Part shown: positions 15,006 to 22,603 of the stretch, piece by piece | Position numbering within the stretch: position 1 is the stretch's first letter | How the letters are laid out: every line of letters starts with the position of its first letter | Assembly (NCBI GenBank): GCA_034429215.1 | Contig: DAOUGI010000028.1 | Coordinates: forward strand, 1 to 50,509 | Source of the DNA: JAFGOG01 sp034429215 | GTDB taxonomy: Bacteria; Chloroflexota; Anaerolineae; JAAYZQ01 | Direction of reading: 5' to 3' | Length of the DNA: 50,509 nt | Notes under the pieces: model-generated | Told to the model about the DNA's origin: nothing | The model's database searches: none | The model's input: the letters and a program-made list of their open reading frames with translations, nothing else | Translations under genes and position numbers: made by a program

Positions 15006-15224
15006 CTAGCCCGGGCCGATGGCGCTGTTTAGCTCGCTCAAAAGCGGCTCGATCCGCAGCGCATACTCGCGGGCCATATCGGTGATCGTGTGAAAGGGGG
15101 CGATGTAGCAGCCCACACAGTTCAGCCCGTGCTTGACAAACACGGCAATCGTCTGCGGGTGACTCTCGACCACCTCCTTGACCAGGCTGTCGGCTGTAAT
15201 CGGTGCGCTCAGTTGCATCTTCAT
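15006..15224 (-). CDS. DUF1858 redox-disulfide domain protein
   Basis: This 72-residue protein matches the DUF1858 / hybrid-cluster-protein-associated redox-disulfide domain. The fold has a helical N-terminal half (ITADSLVKEVVESHPQTIAVFVKHG) followed by LNCVGCYIAPFHTITDMA with the CxxC pair. Members occur next to or fused to enzymes of nitrogen-oxide stress and are thought to act in redox or NO-related chemistry, without firm function. Two starts are possible (15224 and 15218). It is the first gene of the cd1/NOR-like operon, ending 12 bases before the cd1-like start. This fits a nitrosative context. Confidence 0.82.
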   Translation of the reverse strand: MKMQLSAPITADSLVKEVVESHPQTIAVFVKHGLNCVGCYIAPFHTITDMAREYALRIEPLLSELNSAIGPG

Positions 15225-15254
15225 CCTTGCCTTCGCATCGGTATCTCGGCATCT

Positions 15255-15283
15255 ATTATAACCCAAGTGGGCTGTTGGGGCAA
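15255..15283 (-). promoter_or_regulatory. Promoter of the DUF1858-cd1-NOR-like operon
   Basis: On the minus strand TTGCCC (15283-15278), a 17-bp spacer and TATAAT (15260-15255) form a good promoter whose start of transcription would be near 15248. The Crp/Fnr-type palindrome at 15331-15350 is then centred about 92 bp upstream, a distance compatible with class I activation. Confidence 0.6.
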
Positions 15284-15330
15284 TGATCTTGGTCATATCT
15301 CTGTTCAGCCCTTGCATCGCCCCTGTCCCA

Positions 15331-15350
15331 ATTTGACAAGGTTGTCAAAT
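15331..15350. promoter_or_regulatory. Perfect palindrome, candidate Crp/Fnr (NnrR-like) operator
   Basis: ATTTGACAA-GG-TTGTCAAAT has perfect 9-bp arms and a 2-nt centre. It contains TTGNC-N6-GNCAA, the form described for NnrR-type sites, and differs from FNR (TTGAT-N4-ATCAA). The left TTGACA doubles as the -35 of the TrmB gene promoter. The Cys-free Crp/Fnr protein at 8365-9054 is the natural candidate binder. Confidence 0.7.
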
Positions 15351-15360
15351 GGCATATACT
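15333..15360 (+). promoter_or_regulatory. Promoter of the TrmB-family gene, -35 inside the palindrome
   Basis: TTGACA (15333-15338), a 16-bp spacer and TATACT (15355-15360). A protein bound to the palindrome would cover the -35 box and so repress this promoter while it could activate the divergent operon. Confidence 0.6.
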
Positions 15361-15374
15361 GCAAACGTAGTTAG

Positions 15375-15404
15375 AACTATAACGCCGAAATCATAACTAT
15401 AACG
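15375..15404 (+). promoter_or_regulatory. Direct repeat AACTATAACG spaced by two helical turns
   Basis: AACTATAACG occurs at 15375-15384 and again at 15395-15404, exactly 20 bp apart, just downstream of the predicted transcription start of the TrmB gene. The spacing puts both copies on one face of the helix, as expected of an autoregulatory operator. Confidence 0.5.
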
Positions 15405-15422
15405 TCTAGAGGGGAAAACGCC

Positions 15423-16238
15423 ATGAGCAATGATCCCGTTTCCAAACTGGTCAAGATCGGTTTTTCCGAGTATGAAGCCAAAGCCTATGTGGCCTTGCTG
15501 CGCAAGAGCCCGGTCACCGGCTATGAGCTCTCCAAGCTGTCCGGAGTCCCGCGGTCGATGATCTACGAGGTGCTCGGCAAGCTCACCGCCCGCGGCGCGG
15601 CCCTCACCCTGCGCAAAGACGGCACTAACCTGCACGCCCCGGTTCCTGCCGCCGAGTTCCTCGACCAGCTCCGCCGTGAATACGATGCCTTGGTTGTCGA
15701 GCTCAAGGGCGAGCTGGCAGCGCTCACCACCGCTTCCGACCTGGAGTACGTGTGGAACATCGAGGGGGAAGACAACATCCTGGCCAAGGCGCGCGAGGCG
15801 ATCGGCCAGGCCGGTCGGCGCGTGCACGTGGCGCTGGTGCCGACCACCTTGTCCGAGCTGCGCCGCACCCTGGAGGCAGCGATTGGGCGTGGTGTGCGGG
15901 TCGTGATCTATACCACCACCGGCGTCGATCTGCCTGGGGCGCAGGTGGTCGTCGCTTCCATGCCCGAAGAGACCCGCGGCCAGGCGGCGCAGCTTGGCCT
16001 GATCCTGGTCGTGGACGGCGAGGAAGTGTTGATCGGCGAGCAGCTGACGACGCCCCAGGCGCGAGCCTCGTGGACCCGCAGCCCACTCCTGGTCTTTATC
16101 GCCGAGCACCACCTGCGCACCGACCCGTATCTGCCCCTGGTCCTGGCCATGCTGGGCGACCGGGCGCTCGATGTCATCCGCGAGGAGGACCGCGAGCTGT
16201 TCGCCCACGCCCTGGAAAGCCATATCAGCGGCGGCTGA
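15423..16238 (+). CDS. TrmB-family transcriptional regulator
   Basis: This 271-residue regulator has an N-terminal winged helix of the TrmB family: LVKIGFSEYEAKAYVALLRKSPVTGYELSKLSGVPRSMIYEVLGKL at about residues 8-53. A coiled-coil linker follows at about 78-105, then a PLD-like effector-binding domain. TrmB regulators control sugar uptake in archaea but many bacterial members have other ligands. The gene is divergent from the nitrogen-oxide operon, and its promoter shares the palindrome. It may therefore regulate that operon or itself rather than a sugar transporter; no sugar gene is near. A ribosome-binding site (GAGGGG) precedes the ATG. Confidence 0.85.
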   Translation: MSNDPVSKLVKIGFSEYEAKAYVALLRKSPVTGYELSKLSGVPRSMIYEVLGKLTARGAALTLRKDGTNLHAPVPAAEFLDQLRREYDALVVELKGELAALTTASDLEYVWNIEGEDNILAKAREAIGQAGRRVHVALVPTTLSELRRTLEAAIGRGVRVVIYTTTGVDLPGAQVVVASMPEETRGQAAQLGLILVVDGEEVLIGEQLTTPQARASWTRSPLLVFIAEHHLRTDPYLPLVLAMLGDRALDVIREEDRELFAHALESHISGG

Positions 16239-16276
16239 GCGCCCCTGGGGCGAGGTAGAGAAGGGAGATAGCAGCG

Positions 16277-16672
16277 GTGCAAGGGTTTACAGAGACGTGG
16301 AAGCGGTGGGCCAGGCAGCTAAAGGCCGAGACCTACGCCCTTTTCCTGGCCTACCGGGATCGCCGCACACCCTGGTATGCCCGGGTCTTTGCCGGTTGCG
16401 TCGTCGCCTACGCCTTCAGCCCGATCGACCTGATCCCTGATTTCATCCCGGTGCTCGGCTACCTGGACGATCTGATCCTGATCCCGTTGGGGATCGCGTT
16501 GGCGCTCAAGATGATCCCGCCGCAGGTGATGGCCGACAGCCGGGTCAAGGCCCAGGAGCTATTGGGCCAGGACCGGCCGCGCAACTGGATCGCCGCCGCC
16601 GCGATCCTCACCATCTGGCTGGCGCTCGCCGCGCTGGCCATTGTCCTGCTGGCCCGCGCCTTTGGCGCCTGA
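16277..16672 (+). CDS. DUF1232 (YkvA-type) membrane protein
   Basis: This 131-residue protein carries the DUF1232 motif: ARVFAGCVVAYAFSPIDLIPDFIPVLGYLDDLILIPLGIALALKMIP at about residues 35-81. The SPIDLIPDFIPVLGYLDD core is the family hallmark. A C-terminal transmembrane helix (residues 105-127) follows. Its function is not established. The start is GTG at 16277, with AAGGGAG seven bases or so upstream; no ATG is available in frame. It lies 38 bases after the TrmB gene and could be read from the same promoter. A repeat hairpin follows it directly. Confidence 0.85.
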   Translation: MQGFTETWKRWARQLKAETYALFLAYRDRRTPWYARVFAGCVVAYAFSPIDLIPDFIPVLGYLDDLILIPLGIALALKMIPPQVMADSRVKAQELLGQDRPRNWIAAAAILTIWLALAALAIVLLARAFGA

Positions 16673-16680
16673 CCATCCTA

Positions 16681-16718
16681 TACCCTCTCCCCTTGGGGGA
16701 GAGGGTAGGGTGAGGGGG
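16681..16718. repeat. Dispersed hairpin repeat 'CCCTCTCCCC', copy 1
   Basis: TACCCTCTCCCC (16681-16692) and GGGGAGAGGGTA (16696-16707) form a perfect 12-bp stem, followed by GGGTGAGGGGG. The same element, with minor changes, closes the window at 50467-50503. It lies between the DUF1232 gene and a methyltransferase gene and could end or stabilise the upstream message. Confidence 0.85.
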
Positions 16719-16727
16719 ATACACACC

Positions 16728-17381
16728 ATGACAACCAAATCGACTTGGCGCAAGATAGGATGGGCCTTTCTAGGCCTGGTTGGCGGCGTCGCCTTTATCT
16801 GGTTGGTCGTCATCCGCTTTGTAAGCAAGTTCCTCGAGCGTGGTCCCTGTCCCTACGCCGTGGCTTGGCTGGTCGACAACCCCTACCGCCGCCGCCAGAT
16901 AGGCCCAATCCTGGATCGGATCGGCATCCGGCCCGGCGAGCGGGTGCTGGAGCTGGGGCCGGGGCCGGGTGCCTTTACCGTCACGGCGGCTCAGCGGACC
17001 GAGCCGGGCGGCTCCTTGGTGGCGGTCGATATCCAGCCGGCGATGATCGCCGCCGTCGAGCGCAAGATACAGCAGGCCGGCCTGACCAACGTCGAAACGC
17101 GCGTCGCCGGCGCTCACGAGCTGCCCCTCGACGACGGAAGCATCGACCGCGCTTTTCTGGTGACCGTCCTGGCCGAGATCCCCGATCGGCAGCGAGCGTT
17201 GGCCGAGCTGCGCCGCGTGCTCAAGCCGGGTGGGATCCTGTCGATCACCGAGCAGTTCATGGATCCCGATTATCCGCTGGCAGCGACGGTGATCCGTTGG
17301 GCTGCTGAGGCCGGTTTCGATCTCGTTGAGCGCCACGGCAACTGGTGGACCTACACCCTCAACTTTCGCAAACCGGCCTAA
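16728..17381 (+). CDS. Membrane-anchored class I SAM-dependent methyltransferase
   Basis: This 217-residue protein has an N-terminal transmembrane helix (about residues 11-31) followed by a Rossmann methyltransferase domain. The SAM motif is VLELGPGPGAFT near residues 74-85, the acidic second strand VAVDIQPAM follows, then AHELPLDDGSIDRAFLVTVLAEIPD and the LKPGGILSITE strand. It matches the UbiE/phospholipid-methylating-like group. The start at 16728 avoids running the frame through the hairpin repeat, which an upstream ATG at 16641 would do. The substrate is unknown; the membrane anchor suggests a lipid or quinone. The exporter genes follow 20 bases after. Confidence 0.85.
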   Translation: MTTKSTWRKIGWAFLGLVGGVAFIWLVVIRFVSKFLERGPCPYAVAWLVDNPYRRRQIGPILDRIGIRPGERVLELGPGPGAFTVTAAQRTEPGGSLVAVDIQPAMIAAVERKIQQAGLTNVETRVAGAHELPLDDGSIDRAFLVTVLAEIPDRQRALAELRRVLKPGGILSITEQFMDPDYPLAATVIRWAAEAGFDLVERHGNWWTYTLNFRKPA

Positions 17382-17401
17382 AGAGGTAAGGAGGAGGAGA
17401 A

Positions 17402-18787
17402 ATGAAGAACCGTCGGTTGATTATCCTTGCCCTGTTCATGGCCCTGCTGCCGCTGGCTGGCTGCGATGGCGACAGCTCCACGGCTAGGGCAGGGTCATCC
17501 GGCACGGCCGTGCCCGACCAAGATTTGTCAAACATCGTTTCCGCCACCGGCGAGGTGCGGCCCGCCCGGTGGGCTGCCCTCAGCTTTCCGGTTGATGGCC
17601 GGGTGCAGGCCATCCTGGTCGAGGAGGGTCAGCTTGTTACTGCCGGCCAGCCTTTGATCCAGTTGGACGCTGTACGGCTGAATCGTGCTGTGTCTGAAGC
17701 CCAGGCCGCCCTGTCGGCTGCCGAGGCCGACAGGGCCCGGCTAAAGGCCGGTGCCCATCCCCAAGACATAGCGGCTGCCGAGCAGGCCGTGGCCGCGTCC
17801 AGGGCAGACATCCAGATAGCTCGAGCCGGGGTGGATGCGTCCAAAGCGGCGCTGAGCCAGGCTCAGGCCGGCGTGTCGGTTGCCCAGGCCCAGGTTGCCG
17901 TCGCCCAGGCCGGCGTCAAGGTTGCCCAGGCCGAGCTGGCTTTGGCTCAGACTGGCGCCCGCCCTGAGGAGCTGACCGCTGCGCGGGCCGCACTGGACCA
18001 GGCGCGGGCGGCCGTCAAGGCCGCCCAGGCAAACCACGACCGCATCGGCGGCGCCGGCAATACTCCCGAAGCCTTGGCCCTCGAGCAGGCCACCCTTGCC
18101 CTGCAGATCGCCCAGGCCAAGTACGACGGGCTGGCTGCCGGGCCGCGCTCCGCCGACCTGGCCCCTTACCGAACCGGCGTCCAGGCGGCTCAGGCGCAGT
18201 TGGCCCTGGTCACTGCCCAGGCGGCCGCCGTTGACGCCCAGATCCCGGCCGCCCAGGCTGTTGTTGCCCAGGCCGAGGCTGCCCAGGCGGCCGCTCAGGC
18301 CCAGGCCGGCCAGGCTCAGGCATCCCTCGACCGTTTGCGCGCCGGCCCCACCACTGAGGAGCTGGCCGTGGCCGAGGCGGCCGTGGCCCGCGCTCGCGAG
18401 GCGCTGCTGACCGCCCAGGCCATGCGCGATCAAGCCGCACTGGTTGCGCCCTTTGACGGCACCGTGGCCCTGATCCAGGTTCGCGCCGGAGAACAGGTGT
18501 TGCCCGGAACGCCGGTGCTGATACTCGGCGATCTGCGCGAACTCCAGGTCGAGACCACCGATCTTGACGAGGTGGACGTCGCCCGCGTCCAATCCGGCCA
18601 GCGGGTTCTGCTTACCTTCGACGCCCTGCCCGACAAGGTCCTGCCCGGCCAAATCATTCGCATCGCCCCCATGGCTGCTCCCGGCGGGGGAGCCACCGCC
18701 TATACCGCCGTGATCGCCTTTGACAAGAGCGATCCGGCTCTCCGTTGGGGCATGACCGCCTTCGTCGACATCGAGGTGGAAGACTAG
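17402..18787 (+). CDS. HlyD/MacA-type periplasmic adaptor lipoprotein
   Basis: This 461-residue protein has a lipoprotein signal (LPLAGC, Cys21). A split biotinyl-lipoyl domain surrounds a very long alpha-helical hairpin. The hairpin, about residues 85-330, is made of repeated AQAxVAxAQA and EELxxARAALDQAR units. The returning lipoyl half is TAQAMRDQAALVAPFDGTVALIQVRAGEQVLPGTPVLIL, and a beta-barrel follows to the end. In MacAB-like systems the adaptor spans the cell envelope. Here it precedes a permease and an ATPase in one operon. The hairpin is longer than usual. Translation starts after GAGGAG eight bases upstream. The exported substrate is unknown. Confidence 0.87.
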   Translation: MKNRRLIILALFMALLPLAGCDGDSSTARAGSSGTAVPDQDLSNIVSATGEVRPARWAALSFPVDGRVQAILVEEGQLVTAGQPLIQLDAVRLNRAVSEAQAALSAAEADRARLKAGAHPQDIAAAEQAVAASRADIQIARAGVDASKAALSQAQAGVSVAQAQVAVAQAGVKVAQAELALAQTGARPEELTAARAALDQARAAVKAAQANHDRIGGAGNTPEALALEQATLALQIAQAKYDGLAAGPRSADLAPYRTGVQAAQAQLALVTAQAAAVDAQIPAAQAVVAQAEAAQAAAQAQAGQAQASLDRLRAGPTTEELAVAEAAVARAREALLTAQAMRDQAALVAPFDGTVALIQVRAGEQVLPGTPVLILGDLRELQVETTDLDEVDVARVQSGQRVLLTFDALPDKVLPGQIIRIAPMAAPGGGATAYTAVIAFDKSDPALRWGMTAFVDIEVED

Positions 18788-18815
18788 AGGCTGTTTTGTC
18801 GATGAGGGTGAGCCG

Positions 18816-21059
18816 ATGATCATAAAGAACCTCTTCCGTCGCAAGGGCCGTACCCTGCTGACCCTTGCCGGCATCGCCATCGGTGTAGCGGCCATCGTCG
18901 GGCTGGGGGCGCTGGCCAAGGGCATGCGCGCCGGCTACACCGCCATGGCCGAGGGCAGTGAGGCCGACCTCGTCCTGACCCAATCGAGCGCGTTCGACAT
19001 CACAATGGGCAGCGTCGAAGAGTCGGCCGCCGACCAGTTGCGAGCTTGGCCGGAGGTAGCCGCCGTCGATGGTATGCTGATCGGCAGCGTCAAGGCCGAA
19101 ACCTCGGTCTACTTTTTTCTGTTCGGCTATGATCCACAGGGGTTTGCCATCGACCACTTTCGTGTCATCGAAGGCCAGCCGTTGGACCAGGCGCGGGGTG
19201 TGCGCGGCAAGCCAATCCTGTTGGGCCGTGGCGCGGCCGACAGCCTGAACAAGGGGGTGGGTGACGCCTTTCACGTCACCGGCGGCGTCTTTCGGGTCGT
19301 CGGCATCTACGAGACCGGCGATGCCTTTGAAGAGGAAGGTGCGCTCATTTCCCTGGAGGATGCCCGTACGCTCTTGATCCAGCCTCGCCGCTACTCCATG
19401 CTCTACATCCGGCTGGAAGAACCGGCCGGCGAAGCCCGGTTGCGGGAGAGGGTGGAGCGCGCCTTCCCCGACCTGACCCTGTCCACGACTGGCGAGTTTG
19501 CCGACCGCCAGCAGCTCATCGACATGCTCGAGGGCTTTGCCTGGGGGATCGCCGGCCTGGCCGTGATCATCGGCGGCGTGGGCATGACCAACGCCCTGTT
19601 CATGTCGGTCTTTGAGCGCACGCGCGAGATCGGCCTGCTGCGGGCGGTAGGCTGGGGGCGTGGTCGGGTCATGCGCCTCATCCTGGGCGAATCGCTGGTC
19701 CTGTCTCTGTTGGGTGGGGTGGCTGGCATCGGCTTGGGGGTAGCGACGGTGGGCCTGTTGGGCAAAGCTTTCAGCTATGTCGGCGCAACCGGTGGGCGCT
19801 TTACCCCCGACCTCTTCGTGCAAGCCATAGCCACAGTGGTTGTCCTAGGCCTGGTCGGCGGTGCCTATCCGGCCTGGTGGGCCAGTCGGCTCCAGCCGTT
19901 GGAGGCGCTGCGCTATGAGGGTGGGATCGGGGATCTGGGGGGAGGTCGCCGGTTTGCCTGGGCCGGCATGGCTGCTCGCAACATCATCCGGCGGCGGACC
20001 CGCACCGCCCTTACCCTGTTGGGTGTCGGCGTTGGCATCGCCGCCGTCGTCGCCCTGGGCGGCGTCAGCCTGGGCATGATGGACGTCATGAACCAGATGG
20101 TCATGGCCGGCCAGGTCGACCTGATAGCCGCCGAAGCGGATGTCTCGGACCTGGGGTACAGCGCCTTGGGTGAGCGAGAAGGGGTCCGCCTGGCCGCGCG
20201 GCCTGATGTGGCGGCGGTCTCGGGGGCGATCGTGACCTTTGCCAGCACTAAAGAGATGCCGCTGCTGATGCTGTACGGCTACCATCCCCGCGAGTTTGCC
20301 ATCGCGCATTACCGCATCGTCGAGGGGGCGCCGCTCACGGTCAGTCGCCAAGCCATCGTCGGTCGGCAGGCAGCCGACACGATGGGACTAGAGGTGGGCG
20401 ATACCCTGCGCTTGCTGGAGAGCAACTTTCGGGTTGCCGGCATCTACGAGACGGGTGTGGTCATCGAGGACAGCGGTGTCGTCATAAGCCTGCGCGAGGC
20501 ACAGACGCTGGCCGGCAAGCCTCACCAGGTTACCTGGTATGCCATCAAGCTGCGTGATCCTGACCGGGCTGAAGCCGTGCGCGACGAGCTGAGCGCAGCC
20601 TTTCCCGGCATGGCCTTCTCCCTGACCTCCGAGTTTGCCGAGGATATGCCCGACATGAAACGGATGCAGGAGTTTGTGGGACAAATCTCCTTCCTGGCCG
20701 TGTTCATCGGTGCGGTCGGCATGCTGAACACCATGTTGATGAGTGTGCTGGAGCGGACCAGGGAGATCGGAGTGCTGCGGGCGCTCGGTTGGCAGCGGCG
20801 GCAGGTGCTGGGCCTGATCCTGCAAGAAGCCCTGGCGCTGGGCTTGTTGGGCGCTCTATTTGGCGCCCTGCTGGGAGTGGGCTTGGCCGCGCTGGTAGCA
20901 CAGGTGCCACAGACAGCCGGCATGATCGATCCCCGCTACACGCCAGATTTGCTGGTTCGGGTGGTCGCAGTGGCGCTGGTTACCGGCGTCGTCGGCGGCC
21001 TCTACCCGGCCTGGCGCGCTACCCGCATGCGGCCGATTGAGGCCCTGCGGTACGAATAG
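18816..21059 (+). CDS. MacB-like ABC transporter permease with two fused FtsX/MacB units
   Basis: This 747-residue protein is about twice the usual permease length because the unit is duplicated. Half one spans residues 1-370, starting IIKNLFRRKGRTLLTLAGI and ending LQPLEALRYEGG. Half two starts at about 385, MAARNIIRRRTRTALTLLGV, and ends MRPIEALRYE. Each half has an N-terminal helix, a periplasmic MacB-PCD domain and three C-terminal helices, with the repeated segment ERTREIGLLRAVGW or ERTREIGVLRALGW. The single chain may thus form a pseudo-dimer. It lies between the adaptor (28 bases upstream) and the ATPase gene (10 bases downstream). The duplicated halves are diverged, so the fusion is not recent. 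Confidence 0.9.
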   Translation: MIIKNLFRRKGRTLLTLAGIAIGVAAIVGLGALAKGMRAGYTAMAEGSEADLVLTQSSAFDITMGSVEESAADQLRAWPEVAAVDGMLIGSVKAETSVYFFLFGYDPQGFAIDHFRVIEGQPLDQARGVRGKPILLGRGAADSLNKGVGDAFHVTGGVFRVVGIYETGDAFEEEGALISLEDARTLLIQPRRYSMLYIRLEEPAGEARLRERVERAFPDLTLSTTGEFADRQQLIDMLEGFAWGIAGLAVIIGGVGMTNALFMSVFERTREIGLLRAVGWGRGRVMRLILGESLVLSLLGGVAGIGLGVATVGLLGKAFSYVGATGGRFTPDLFVQAIATVVVLGLVGGAYPAWWASRLQPLEALRYEGGIGDLGGGRRFAWAGMAARNIIRRRTRTALTLLGVGVGIAAVVALGGVSLGMMDVMNQMVMAGQVDLIAAEADVSDLGYSALGEREGVRLAARPDVAAVSGAIVTFASTKEMPLLMLYGYHPREFAIAHYRIVEGAPLTVSRQAIVGRQAADTMGLEVGDTLRLLESNFRVAGIYETGVVIEDSGVVISLREAQTLAGKPHQVTWYAIKLRDPDRAEAVRDELSAAFPGMAFSLTSEFAEDMPDMKRMQEFVGQISFLAVFIGAVGMLNTMLMSVLERTREIGVLRALGWQRRQVLGLILQEALALGLLGALFGALLGVGLAALVAQVPQTAGMIDPRYTPDLLVRVVAVALVTGVVGGLYPAWRATRMRPIEALRYE

Positions 21060-21069
21060 AGGATATCCC

Positions 21070-21888
21070 ATGGAAACGATCGTCGAAACTCGTAACCTGG
21101 TCAAGATCTATGGCGACGGCGAGCAGGTGCACGCCCTCGACGGCGTCAGCCTGGCCATCCGCCGCGGCGAGATGGCGGCGGTCATGGGGCCGTCGGGCAG
21201 CGGCAAGAGCACGCTGCTCCACATGCTCGGCGGGCTGGATCGGCCCACCAGTGGCCAGGTGTTGATCGACGGCCAGGACCTGACCTCGGTCCGCAGCCTG
21301 GACGCCTTTCGGGCACAGACGGTGGGCTTTGTCTTTCAGTTGCACAACCTGCTGCCCACCCTTACCGCTCTGGAAAACGTCGAGGTGCCGATGCGCAGCC
21401 AACCGATCGGCCGGCGCGAGCGGCGCCGGCGGGCCAGGGAGCTGCTCGATCTGGTCGGCCTGCCCGACCGGATGGGCCACCTGCCCTCGCAGCTATCGGG
21501 CGGGCAGCGGCAGAAAGTGGCCATCGCCCGCGCGCTGGCCAACCGGCCGCGCCTCATCCTTGCCGACGAGCCGACCGGCAACCTGGACACGCAGAGCGGC
21601 GCCGAGATCATCGGCCTGCTGCGCCGCCTCAATCAGGAGCTGGGCACCACCGTGATCATCGTCACCCACGACTCGACGGTGGCCCACCACACCGAGCGCA
21701 TCCTGATCATGCGCGACGGCTGTATCGTCCACGAGCACAGCGTCGGTACTGCGTTCGAAGAGGACCTCGAAACGTTTCTCGATTCGGCGCTGGGCAAGGC
21801 GCTTCTGGCCGGTGGCGGCGATGCCCTGGCCCAGCTCAACCCCGACGGGCAGGCCGCGCTGCAGCGGCTCGCTGAGAGGCTGACATGA
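21070..21888 (+). CDS. MacB-type ABC transporter ATP-binding protein
   Basis: This 272-residue ATPase energises the neighbouring permease. It has Walker A GPSGSGKST near residues 40-48, the Q-loop at FVFQLHNLLPTLTALENV, signature LSGGQRQK, Walker B LILADEPTGNLD and the switch His in VTHD. These are all intact and of LolD/MacB type. The last 50 residues (after HEHSVGTAFEEDLETF) are an extra tail of unknown role. ATG 21070 was chosen over an upstream frame that runs into the previous gene. The downstream methyltransferase gene overlaps the stop by four bases (ATGA). Confidence 0.92.
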   Translation: METIVETRNLVKIYGDGEQVHALDGVSLAIRRGEMAAVMGPSGSGKSTLLHMLGGLDRPTSGQVLIDGQDLTSVRSLDAFRAQTVGFVFQLHNLLPTLTALENVEVPMRSQPIGRRERRRRARELLDLVGLPDRMGHLPSQLSGGQRQKVAIARALANRPRLILADEPTGNLDTQSGAEIIGLLRRLNQELGTTVIIVTHDSTVAHHTERILIMRDGCIVHEHSVGTAFEEDLETFLDSALGKALLAGGGDALAQLNPDGQAALQRLAERLT

Positions 21889-22496
21889 GCCTCGACCTGG
21901 TTGAGCGGGTGCTGCACTGGGCCGGCGCTGTGGCCCTGGCTGTCTTCCTGGCCTTGGTATTCGTCGGCATGGCCCGCGCCCTGCGCCGTCCCCGCGGCCG
22001 GGCCACCGGCCTGGCCGGCAAGGCCCTGCGCGGGCCGGTTTACCTGCTGATCGGCATCCCCTTTTTCGCCGTGGCCGCTCTCCTGTGGCGGCCGCTTCCC
22101 CTGGCCCTCTCGCCCTCGCTCCAGGCTCTGGCCCTGGCGCTGGGCGCGCTGCTCTACTTCCCCGGCTTGGGCCTGGCCCTGTGGGGACGGCTGGCCCTGG
22201 GCGAGATGTACAACGTGTCGATGGCCGTCGGCGTCCAGCTCCACGCCGGCCACCGGCTGGTTGCCGCTGGGCCGTACGCTATCGTCCGCCATCCCATCTA
22301 CTCCGGCATCATCATGGCGGCGTGGGGCGGGCTGTTGCTCTACCGCACCTGGACCTGCGTTTTCGCTGCGTTCGTCTTCCTCGGTCTGTTTGTCCGCGCT
22401 CGCCGCGAGGAGCAGGCCCTGGCCGGCGAGTTCGGCCCCGAGTGGGATGCCTATTGCCGCCGTGTGCCCGGCTGGCTCCCGCGGCTCAGGCGCTAG
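21885..22496 (+). CDS. Isoprenylcysteine carboxyl methyltransferase-like membrane protein
   Basis: This is a 203-residue protein with about five transmembrane helices. The C-terminal block reads AGHRLVAAGPYAIVRHPIYSGIIMAAWG, then RARREEQALAGEFGPEWDAYCRRVPGWLP. The RHPxY and EE(R/Q)xL motifs are those of the ICMT/PEMT family, which use SAM to methylate lipids or prenylated substrates at the membrane. The gene is coupled by ATGA overlap to the export ATPase gene, so it belongs to the exporter operon. A role in modifying the exported molecule is possible but not shown. Confidence 0.83.
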   Translation: MSLDLVERVLHWAGAVALAVFLALVFVGMARALRRPRGRATGLAGKALRGPVYLLIGIPFFAVAALLWRPLPLALSPSLQALALALGALLYFPGLGLALWGRLALGEMYNVSMAVGVQLHAGHRLVAAGPYAIVRHPIYSGIIMAAWGGLLLYRTWTCVFAAFVFLGLFVRARREEQALAGEFGPEWDAYCRRVPGWLPRLRR

Positions 22497-22523
22497 AGCG
22501 GGCAGCGTAGCTCCCTCACCAAC

Positions 22524-22552
22524 TGGACAGGAAAAGTCAAGGGGTGTACAAT
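22524..22552 (+). promoter_or_regulatory. Promoter of the MFS gene
   Basis: TGGACA (22524-22529), a 17-bp spacer, then TACAAT (22547-22552). The start codon of the MFS gene follows at 22604. Confidence 0.6.
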
Positions 22553-22603
22553 CCCCCCCGTGAGGGCCTGCTGTCTCGAGCGGCGCCCTCCGGTTGATGC
22601 TTT

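Noticed and set aside
15331..15350. Reading the palindrome as a classical FNR box
   Set aside because: FNR boxes are TTGAT-N4-ATCAA; here the half-site is TTGAC and the regulator in the window lacks the FNR cysteines, so an NnrR-like site fits better.
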